Shown here piece after piece: positions 1-7,025 of a stretch of DNA of 64,000 nucleotides. Every line of letters starts with the position of its first letter. Positions within the stretch are counted from its first letter, which is position 1. The stretch covers positions 930,001 through 994,000 of the forward strand of contig NZ_JAXMIH010000006.1 in assembly GCF_034366625.1 (NCBI RefSeq), given 5' to 3'. Below the pieces are notes generated by a model. It had not been told where the DNA came from. It searched no databases and worked only from the letters and a program-made list of their open reading frames with translations. Source of the DNA: Prosthecobacter sp. Lineage in GTDB: Bacteria > Verrucomicrobiota > Verrucomicrobiia > Verrucomicrobiales > Verrucomicrobiaceae. The position numbers and the translations under genes were made by a program.

Positions 1-372
1 AAGAAAGCATTCGAGGAAAAGCAGATCCAAGCGATGGAAGACGGGCCGTATGTGTATGCGATCATCCGTCCGGGTAAAGCCGAGATCAGCATGGGGAAAA
101 ACATGATCCTGAGCTTCGTGCGTAATTTGATCTGTGCATTTTTGATCGCGGCGCTGCTATCACAGACCGCGTTGTTTTATCCGGCGCGGATCGCCTTCGT
201 GGCGGCGGCGGGATTGTTTGCGGGATTGACCTGCGATCTGCCGATGTGGATCTGGATGGAAAGTCCAGGGCGGGACACGATTGTGAACATCGCGGATCAT
301 CTGATCATGTGGATCATCGGCGGCGCGGTGCTGGGGATTTTTGTGGGCAAAGATCCGGTGGCGGAGCGCTGA
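1..372 (+). CDS. Membrane protein of unknown function, 5'-truncated by the window edge
   Basis: The reading frame is open from base 1, so the true start lies upstream; the first in-window ATG (position 34) is internal or an alternative start. The visible 123 residues have a charged N-terminal stretch followed by about three hydrophobic segments (FVRNLICAFLIAALLSQ, then IAFVAAAGLFAGL, then a C-terminal IMWIIGGAVLGIFVG), which points to an integral membrane protein. No motif lets me name a family. It ends 9 bases before the stop of the convergent acyltransferase/glycosyltransferase gene. Confidence 0.65.
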   Translation, partial: KKAFEEKQIQAMEDGPYVYAIIRPGKAEISMGKNMILSFVRNLICAFLIAALLSQTALFYPARIAFVAAAGLFAGLTCDLPMWIWMESPGRDTIVNIADHLIMWIIGGAVLGIFVGKDPVAER

Positions 373-381
373 GCGCAGGCT

Positions 382-2373
382 TCAGACGCCCAGCCCGGCC
401 GTCTTCAAAACGGCTGCGACCACCTCAGCAGGCGGGATCTTCGTCATGCAGTCGTAATGGCCGAAGGGACACTCACGCTCGAAGCATGGACTGCACGGAA
501 CCTTGTGCTGGATCACGATGTGGCGGTTGCCCAGCGGACCGGTTTCAATGGGGCAGGTGGAGCCGAAGATGCTGACGGTGGGAATGCCGAGCGCGGCGGC
601 CAGATGCATGGTGCCTGTGTCGTTGGTGAGCAGGAGCTGGCATTCACGCAGCTTTGCGATGAGCTCGGAGAGCCGTGTTTTGCCGACAAAGTTCTCATGC
701 GGCGCTTGGAGCATCACCGAGAGCTTTTCGCCCATGTCCTTCTCACCCGGAGCGCCGAACAACTGCCAGCGGAACTGCGCATGCTGTGCGGAGATTTGAT
801 TCACCACCTCGGCGAAACGCTCCAACGGCCAGCGTTTGGCGGGACCGTACTCCGCACCGGCGCAGATACCGACGCGGATGGTGCCGTCGGTTGATCCTGG
901 CGGTGATCCGGCATCCCACAGGCCCGCTTGTTCGACATCGGCACCGATGCGTCGAGCCAGGAACATATACAGGTGGGCATGATGCTTGCTCGGAAAGCCG
1001 GCTCTAGGCTCGCGAACCAGATGCGTGAGCAATCTGGCACGGAAGGAGCCTTTGAAGCCAATCCGGTGCGGAATGCCCGCCAGCCAGATCTCCAGGGTGC
1101 TGCGTGTCGAGTTCGTGCAGAGGAGGGCGGCATCGAAATGAACGCCGGTGGCCTTGATGCGTTTGGCAACGGCGAAAAGACCCTCCTTGACCGGCTTGGC
1201 GATGTAACGCGAGACTTCGGGCATCGAGAGCCACAGTTCTTCGAGTTTGTCCGGGCCGAACACGGTGATTTTCATGTCGGGGCGCCCGCGTTTGATGGCA
1301 CGCACCATGGGGAAGGCCATGCAGGCATCGCCAAGCCAGTTGGGGCTGCGAATGAGCAGCTCGAAGGGCTGCAGATGATCCTGGTCATAGCCGGCAGGAA
1401 AAGCGACTCCACGACGGTAGCCCGGAAGCAGGAAGTTGGGATTGGGTGTTTTCCATCGCTCATGAACCCAGAACCAGCTCTCGGGCTGCTGGCGGATGAG
1501 GCGCTCGACGGTGCGGTTGATGTCAGCCGTGACACCACTGATGGTGGGTTTGGTTTCACTCGTGATGAGCGGTCCGTCACAAACAAAGCGCCAGCGTGCG
1601 GGACCGTCATCATAGACCATCATGGGCAAAATCACGGCGTTGGTGCGCAGAGCGCACAGCGCCACGATGTTCGTGGTGGATGCAAGACGGTCGAAGAACG
1701 GGCACCACAGCCCATGATAGCCCGCGTGCTGGTCCACGAGGATGCCGAGCATGCCCATGTCACGCACATGACTGATGGGCGCGTTGAAGCCTTCCTGGCG
1801 GTCGAAGAGCTTATAGCCCAGCTTTTCACGCCGACGCAGCACGAGGACGTTCAGATACGGATTGCGCAGCGACTGGTAGATGCTGGCCGGCTTGTGGCCG
1901 AAGACGTAGAGCGCGGGCACCTGCGTCATGATTTCCCAGCAGCTCGCATGCATGATAGGATGCAGCAGCGGGCGGCCTGCATCGAAGGCCTCCTTGAGAT
2001 GATGCATGCCTTCCACCTTCACTCGCTGCGCCACATCCGCCTCCCTCATCAGCGGCAGCTTGAAACCGCACAGCATGTTCGCAAAGAGGCTGGCGAAATG
2101 CTCGCGGGCGATGCGGCGGCGCTCCGATTCGCTTTTCTCACGGCCAAAGGCGATGCACAGGTTGTTCAGCGCGAGTTTGCGATAGTTGCCGGCTAGAAAA
2201 TAAGCTGCGGTGCCAAGCATGCGCCCCGCATGCCAGATTACGATGAGCGGCAGCAGCCACAAAACGCCTTCAACGCACCGAAACAGCGCGTAAACCATCC
2301 ACTGCCCGGTGCGTGTGAGGATACTGGCGGAGTCCTTGGCGCTTCCCATGGGTTTTCTATGCCGCAACGCCAT
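382..2373 (-). CDS. Fusion of lipid A lysophospholipid acyltransferase (LpxL/HtrB type) and family 9 heptosyltransferase
   Basis: Residues about 15-315 match the LpxL/HtrB acyltransferases, which add a secondary acyl chain to lipid A at the inner membrane: an HX4E catalytic motif (HASCWE), GILVDQHAG, and the HERWKTPNP ending typical of the family. Residues about 335-663 are a GT9 heptosyltransferase of the WaaF type: RSPNWLGDACMAFPMVRAIKR at the start, then TNDTGTMHLAAALGIPTVSIFG and a Cys-rich tail (CSPCFERECPFGHYDC). GT9 enzymes add heptose to the LPS inner core. The two activities are normally separate proteins of about 300 and 340 aa; the 663-aa length and continuous frame support a real fusion. 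Two starts are possible (2373 or the Met eight codons later). Divergent from the sulfatase at 2428. Confidence 0.88.
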   Translation of the reverse strand: MALRHRKPMGSAKDSASILTRTGQWMVYALFRCVEGVLWLLPLIVIWHAGRMLGTAAYFLAGNYRKLALNNLCIAFGREKSESERRRIAREHFASLFANMLCGFKLPLMREADVAQRVKVEGMHHLKEAFDAGRPLLHPIMHASCWEIMTQVPALYVFGHKPASIYQSLRNPYLNVLVLRRREKLGYKLFDRQEGFNAPISHVRDMGMLGILVDQHAGYHGLWCPFFDRLASTTNIVALCALRTNAVILPMMVYDDGPARWRFVCDGPLITSETKPTISGVTADINRTVERLIRQQPESWFWVHERWKTPNPNFLLPGYRRGVAFPAGYDQDHLQPFELLIRSPNWLGDACMAFPMVRAIKRGRPDMKITVFGPDKLEELWLSMPEVSRYIAKPVKEGLFAVAKRIKATGVHFDAALLCTNSTRSTLEIWLAGIPHRIGFKGSFRARLLTHLVREPRAGFPSKHHAHLYMFLARRIGADVEQAGLWDAGSPPGSTDGTIRVGICAGAEYGPAKRWPLERFAEVVNQISAQHAQFRWQLFGAPGEKDMGEKLSVMLQAPHENFVGKTRLSELIAKLRECQLLLTNDTGTMHLAAALGIPTVSIFGSTCPIETGPLGNRHIVIQHKVPCSPCFERECPFGHYDCMTKIPPAEVVAAVLKTAGLGV

Positions 2374-2427
2374 CGCACGCGCAACCGTTCATGCGAGATC
2401 ACGCAATGAGGCTTCGTTTGGCGTTGC

Positions 2428-3756
2428 ATGAAATGGATCGTTCTGCTGCTGCTGCTCTGTCCGCTGTTAAACGCGGCGCCCTCAAAACCGAGCATTGTAT
2501 TCATCATCGCCGACGATCTCGGCTGGGCGGATGTGGCGTTTCACGGCGGCAATGCGCCCACGCCGCACCTCGACCAACTGGCGAAAGAAGGCGTGGAGCT
2601 CACGCATCACTACGTCGCACCGGTTTGCAGCCCCACACGCACGGGATTGATGACCGGCCGCTGCTGGAGCCGTTTCGGCGTCACCACCCCACAAAACAAC
2701 CGAGCGCTGCCTTGGGACACAGTCACGCTGCCGCGGGCGTTGAAATCCGTCGGCTACGAGACCTGCATCACCGGCAAATGGCATCTCGGCTCGAAGCCGG
2801 AGTGGGGGCCGAATCATTTCGGCTTTGATCACAGCTATGGCTCGCTAGCGGGCGGTGTCGGGCCGTGGGATCATCGCTACAAGACAGGCCCGTTCTCCGA
2901 GACGTGGCATCGCAATGAGAAGCTGATCACGGAAACCGGCCATGTGACCGACTTGATCACGAAAGAGGCCTGTGCATGGCTTACGCAGCGCAAGGACGCG
3001 CCGTTCTTCCTCTATGTGCCGTTTACTGCCGTGCATTTGCCGGTCAAAGAGCCACAGGAATGGCTGACGAAGGTGCCTGCGAGCTTCGCCGGTAATCTGC
3101 CGCGTCATTACGCCGCGTGCATCATGCATCTCGACGACGCGGTCGGAAAAATCGTCTCCACACTCGAAAAGACCGGCCAGCGGGAAAACACGTTGGTCAT
3201 TTTCACCAGTGACAACGGTGGCAGCAATGCGGAAAACAACGGCCAGACCTATCCGGCGGATGATTATCCCACCGGTCCGCTGCCAGCCAGCAACCAGCCG
3301 CTGCACGGCCAGAAAGGCAGCGTTTACGAGGGTGGCACACGGGCGCCCTGCATCGCAAGCTGGCCCGGCCGGCTCAAGGCGGGCCAACACGACGCGCCGG
3401 TGCAGATCATCGACTGGATGCCGACGTTCTGCACTCTCGCCGGTTTCAAGGCGGAGACGGATTTGAAGTGGGATGGCGTGAATCTCTGGCCGCAGCTTGC
3501 CGAAGACGTGAAACCGCCGGTGAGGTCGATTTACACCGTTGCTCCGGGATTCAAATCGCGATCATTCCGTGTGGGCGATCTCAAGCTGGTGCTGCAAACC
3601 AAGAACAACGCTGAAAAGGCCGAGCTTTACGACCTCGCCAGCGATCCCAACGAAAGCAAAGACCTCGCGACGCAACTGCCCGCGAAAGTCGCCGAGTTGC
3701 AGGCCGCTCTCGCCGTTTATGCCAAGGCGGACAAGGATGCCGTGGCGAACGATTGA
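2428..3756 (+). CDS. Secreted arylsulfatase-family hydrolase
   Basis: A 442-aa sulfatase. A signal peptide (MKWIVLLLLLCPLLNAAP) leads into the metal-binding segment FIIADDLGWADV. The formylglycine motif C-x-P-x-R is present as C67-S-P-T-R71, followed by GLMTGR, and a second metal-site region appears as FTSDNGGS. Maturation of Cys67 would need a formylglycine-generating enzyme encoded elsewhere. Substrate cannot be read from sequence; the family hydrolyses sulfate esters of polysaccharides, and multiple secreted sulfatases are common in Verrucomicrobia and Planctomycetes. Start chosen at the ATG that begins the signal peptide. Monocistronic by appearance, with a hairpin after the stop. Confidence 0.93.
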   Translation: MKWIVLLLLLCPLLNAAPSKPSIVFIIADDLGWADVAFHGGNAPTPHLDQLAKEGVELTHHYVAPVCSPTRTGLMTGRCWSRFGVTTPQNNRALPWDTVTLPRALKSVGYETCITGKWHLGSKPEWGPNHFGFDHSYGSLAGGVGPWDHRYKTGPFSETWHRNEKLITETGHVTDLITKEACAWLTQRKDAPFFLYVPFTAVHLPVKEPQEWLTKVPASFAGNLPRHYAACIMHLDDAVGKIVSTLEKTGQRENTLVIFTSDNGGSNAENNGQTYPADDYPTGPLPASNQPLHGQKGSVYEGGTRAPCIASWPGRLKAGQHDAPVQIIDWMPTFCTLAGFKAETDLKWDGVNLWPQLAEDVKPPVRSIYTVAPGFKSRSFRVGDLKLVLQTKNNAEKAELYDLASDPNESKDLATQLPAKVAELQAALAVYAKADKDAVAND

Positions 3757-3771
3757 GGCACTCACTGTTTG

Positions 3772-3802
3772 AAAACAAAACGGGCGGCATGTCTGCCGCC
3801 CG
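3772..3802 (-). terminator. Hairpin terminator shared by convergent genes, best on the minus strand
   Basis: CGGGCGGCA, a 4-base loop, and TGCCGCCCG form a 9-bp perfect GC-rich stem. Read on the minus strand it is followed by TTTTGTTTT, giving a good intrinsic terminator for the response regulator/kinase pair. On the plus strand there is no U-run, so it would act only weakly for the sulfatase. Confidence 0.75.
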
Positions 3803-3837
3803 TCCTGGGTTGAATTGAATGAGAGCTGCGTGGAATC

Positions 3838-4476
3838 CTATTTCTCCACCCAGCGCACTGCTTCCATGAGCAGTTCGCGTGCAGAGGCGAGGCCAAGTTT
3901 CTGGCGGATGTTCGCCTTGTGAGCATCGACTGTCTTGGCGCTGAGGCCGAGTTTTTCGGCGATGCTGTGTGAATCGAAGCCGCGCCCGACCATCTCGAAG
4001 ATTTCGAGCTGACGGTCGCTCAGCATGCGGGCGGGTTCGCCACGCGAACCACCACGCGGACCACCGCCGGAGACGATGCTGCCGAGCAAGGAAGCGCTGA
4101 AGAAGAACGAGCCGGCAGCCACCTGGCGGAGGCCCTGCAGCACACGGGTGCTGGGCTCACCCTTCATCACATAGCCCATGGCACCGGCACGCAGGCAACG
4201 CTCGGCGTACACATTTTCATCATGCATCGAGTAAACCAAGATCTGCATGTTCGGATGGCTGGCACGCAGCTTTTTGATGAGATCCACACCACTGCGGTCC
4301 TTCAAAGTGATGTCGAGGACCACAACGTCCGGTTTGAGTTTGGCGATCTGCTGAAGCGCTGTGTTGGCGTCTTCAGCACTGCCCACGACCTGCATGTCTT
4401 CCTGCTGGTCGATCAGTTTCTTAAGCCCTTCGATAACGATAGGGTGGTCGTCGAGTATATAGATTTTGCTTTTCAC
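3838..4476 (-). CDS. NarL/FixJ-family response regulator
   Basis: A 212-aa two-domain regulator. The receiver domain (1-120) has the acidic pair D9-D10, the phospho-acceptor D55 in VVVLDITLKD, and the conserved Lys in VMKGEPS. After a Gly/Arg-rich linker (GGGPRGGSRGEP), residues about 150-205 form a LuxR-type helix-turn-helix (LSDRQLEIFEMVGRG, then SIAEKLGLSAKTVDAHKANIRQKL). It lies 47 bases downstream of the histidine kinase on the same strand, so the two are probably co-transcribed and form a cognate pair, as is usual for HisKA_3 kinases. Target genes are unknown. Confidence 0.95.
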   Translation of the reverse strand: MKSKIYILDDHPIVIEGLKKLIDQQEDMQVVGSAEDANTALQQIAKLKPDVVVLDITLKDRSGVDLIKKLRASHPNMQILVYSMHDENVYAERCLRAGAMGYVMKGEPSTRVLQGLRQVAAGSFFFSASLLGSIVSGGGPRGGSRGEPARMLSDRQLEIFEMVGRGFDSHSIAEKLGLSAKTVDAHKANIRQKLGLASARELLMEAVRWVEK

Positions 4477-4523
4477 GGTGGACTTAGGTGACTCATATTG
4501 AGAGTAATGTCAAGCCGACGTTC

Positions 4524-6422
4524 TTAAGCAAGCTTGAGCGGAAACTGGCAGGTCACACGCACTCCTTTGCCTTTCAATGTTTGAAGTCGTAGTTCGCCAT
4601 TGATCAAATGTGCGCGGTGTTCCATCACCCGCAGACCGATGCCGTCACTGGAGGGCTTGTTTTGGCCGGTAGGGAAGCCCGGACCGTTGTCGCTGATGTC
4701 CAGGATACCGTGCGTGGTGGACTTGTGACGGAGGCTGATCCGCAGCTTCGTGGCGCCGCCATGCCGGATGGCGTTGTTGACCGCCTCCTGGGCGATGCGG
4801 AAGAGGTGTATCTCCGCCTCCTGACCCACGACGGGTGGAGGATCATCGATCTGGCAGGTGCATTCACGGCGGAAATTCTCCCGCACTGTCTCTGCGATCA
4901 GCATAAGGCCTCCAGCCAGGCCGCGGTTCTTCACCGCCGCAGGCGACAGGCCGTGTGACAGCCGTCGTGTCTCGGTGATGGCCGTTTTCACCAGTTCATG
5001 AATGCGTCTGGCGTCCTTCTGTTCTTCGCCCGCCAGCCGACTTTCCAACGCTTCCACCAGCGACGCAATGCCCGTCAGAGTCTGGCCGATGCCATCGTGC
5101 AGGTCATGCCCGATGCGGATGTGCTCCTGCTCCGCCACGCGGATGACCTCCACCTCCAATTTCCGCCGCTCGGTGACGTCCGTGCCGGTGGTGACCAAAA
5201 AGTCGATGCTGCCGTCCGGCTTGTTCACAGCGGTGGATTCGCTTTCGATGTAGCGCGTCTCACCACTGCGGGTGCGCATCGGAATGATGGCAGAGACCTT
5301 TCCCGCACCCTGGGTCAAGGCTTGGAAACGCTGGCGCGAAGGACCGATCTCCTCCGGTCCCATCACCGGCACCATCCACACCGACTTCCCCTTCACCTCC
5401 TTCAATTTGAAGCCAAAGAGCTTTTCCGCCGCCGCATTCACGCGCACGATGGCACCATCGGCGGACAGGAGCCCGATGGCGACGGGAGCGTGATCGATCA
5501 GAATCTTGTTCAAGTCCGATTCACGCTTCAGCGCGGCTTCAGTCCTCTTTCGTTCGGTGATGTCCGTGAGAATCAGCATGCCTTGGTGGAAATCCTTTTT
5601 CTCTCCATGAAGACAAGAGGCTCCGACCATCACCTCCACCTTCTCGCCATCCCGTCTTTCCAGCGTGGTGTCCACATTCAGCGGCGTTTTGGCGCTACTT
5701 TTCAGCGAGCGCAGCAGCTTGTGCATCCCCACACGGACACCCGGCGCGGTCACATCGAGCACACCCAGCCGCAGCAGGGTGCTTGGTTCGTATCCAAGCA
5801 TGCTGCAAACCGCCGGATTGGCCTCAACAATGTGGAACTTGCTGTCAAAGACCAGCACCCCGGCGGTGTTGGATTGAAACAGGTTGTGGCAGCGTGCTTG
5901 TGTCGCACGCAACGCGCTCTCCGCCTCCACCAGCGGTGTGATGATGTTCACCATGCCGATCTCGGAAATCACCCCCTTCTCATCGCTCTCAAACGGACGC
6001 ATGTGGGCCAGAATCCACTCGTAACCACCCTTCTTGCGTTGCACGCGCACCCGCATGGTTTGCACATTCCCCCCATTCCCTTCCAGCACACGGCGGTGCG
6101 CGGCGGTAAACTCCTCCAGATCATCGGGATGAATGATGCTGAACCAGCCATCTTTGCGCTTCTCGATTTCTCCCGCCTTGTAGCCATACAGGCCAGACAC
6201 GTGCTCCTGGCCCAGCACGAAGCGCTGGGCACGATGATCGTAGAGGTAAAAGGCCTGCTGCGGGGCGTTCAGCAGCACCATCGCCAGCTTCTCCAGCCGC
6301 ACGGCCTTCTCCTCCAGCTCATGCAATTCCTCCAAGGTCATGCCAAGGTCAGCGCTGCGCTGGCGGGCCTGCGGCCTTTTGCCCGCTTTCTTCTTCGCTG
6401 GTGGAGGTGAAGCTCGCTTCAT
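4524..6422 (-). CDS. Cytoplasmic multi-PAS sensor histidine kinase (HisKA_3 type)
   Basis: A 632-aa kinase. A basic Ala/Lys/Pro-rich N-terminus precedes three PAS-like domains: roughly 45-165 (with YGYKAGEIEKRKDGWFSIIHPDD), 175-295 (NPAVCSMLGYEPSTLL) and 310-425 (NAAAEKLFGFKLKEVKGKSVW). The dimerisation/phosphoacceptor region carries H439 in GHDLHDGIGQTLTG, followed by the ATPase domain (EAVNNAIRHG, ISDNGPGFP, DGIGLRVMEHRA). No membrane segment is visible, so the signal is probably cytoplasmic (redox, gas or small ligand). I chose the start at 6422 because the longer frame to 6587 would overlap the divergent exbD and gains only non-conserved residues. Partner regulator lies directly downstream. 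Confidence 0.92.
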   Translation of the reverse strand: MKRASPPPAKKKAGKRPQARQRSADLGMTLEELHELEEKAVRLEKLAMVLLNAPQQAFYLYDHRAQRFVLGQEHVSGLYGYKAGEIEKRKDGWFSIIHPDDLEEFTAAHRRVLEGNGGNVQTMRVRVQRKKGGYEWILAHMRPFESDEKGVISEIGMVNIITPLVEAESALRATQARCHNLFQSNTAGVLVFDSKFHIVEANPAVCSMLGYEPSTLLRLGVLDVTAPGVRVGMHKLLRSLKSSAKTPLNVDTTLERRDGEKVEVMVGASCLHGEKKDFHQGMLILTDITERKRTEAALKRESDLNKILIDHAPVAIGLLSADGAIVRVNAAAEKLFGFKLKEVKGKSVWMVPVMGPEEIGPSRQRFQALTQGAGKVSAIIPMRTRSGETRYIESESTAVNKPDGSIDFLVTTGTDVTERRKLEVEVIRVAEQEHIRIGHDLHDGIGQTLTGIASLVEALESRLAGEEQKDARRIHELVKTAITETRRLSHGLSPAAVKNRGLAGGLMLIAETVRENFRRECTCQIDDPPPVVGQEAEIHLFRIAQEAVNNAIRHGGATKLRISLRHKSTTHGILDISDNGPGFPTGQNKPSSDGIGLRVMEHRAHLINGELRLQTLKGKGVRVTCQFPLKLA

Positions 6423-6542
6423 GGGTGGGTTCCGTACTGGCAGAGAGAAGCCGACAACCACTCTCAGGGCCAGTGCCATTTTCAGACTCGTCCCCAAGAT
6501 CTCAATTTCCCAGCCGTGGAGCTTCTCCGGAACCCTCCCACC

Positions 6543-6983
6543 ATGAAACGCATCATCCACTCCGACACCACCACGCTGGGTTTTCAAATCGCCCCCATGA
6601 TCGATGTCGTCTTCGTCATCATGCTGTTCTTCATGGTGGTGACCGGCACCGTGAAGGTGGAGAGTGCGTTGAACACCAAGCTCCCTTCTCCTGGCGACAC
6701 GCTTGTCAAACTGCCCGTCGATGAAATCACCATAGGCATCCTCGAAGACGGCACGGTCACCATGAACGAGGAGGCATTCGACTCACCGCGAGACAAAACA
6801 CTTCCCGCGCTCACTCAAACCCTGCGTCGCCTGGCCGCATCGTCATCGCAGCAACAATCCGTGCTCGTCACCATCCAGGCCGAAGAACAGACCAGCTACG
6901 AACGCGTGATCGATGTGCTCAACTCCCTGCACAAAGCGCAGATTCAAAACGTGACCTTCACGGTGGGTGAGCAGGCGCTTTAA
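6543..6983 (+). CDS. exbD: ExbD/TolR-family biopolymer transport protein
   Basis: A 146-aa protein with the family layout: short cytoplasmic N-terminus, one transmembrane helix (APMIDVVFVIMLFFMVVTG) with the functional Asp at its start, and a periplasmic domain ending in a TolR-like fold (VLVTIQAEEQTSYERVIDVLNSLHKAQIQNVTF). ExbD works with ExbB and TonB to use the proton gradient for outer-membrane transport. No exbB or tonB gene is nearby, although a TonB-dependent receptor sits 3.4 kb downstream. The ATG at 6543 is preferred over the in-frame GTG at 6516 because conserved ExbD sequence begins there. It faces away from the histidine kinase. Confidence 0.88.
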   Translation: MKRIIHSDTTTLGFQIAPMIDVVFVIMLFFMVVTGTVKVESALNTKLPSPGDTLVKLPVDEITIGILEDGTVTMNEEAFDSPRDKTLPALTQTLRRLAASSSQQQSVLVTIQAEEQTSYERVIDVLNSLHKAQIQNVTFTVGEQAL

Positions 6984-7025
6984 GCTCCGCCGACAGTCTC
7001 AGGCGCCAGCGTGCGTTCTTTGCGC

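Noticed and set aside
928-2196. A 422-codon plus-strand frame
   Set aside because: Antisense of the acyltransferase/heptosyltransferase fusion; no coherent motif.
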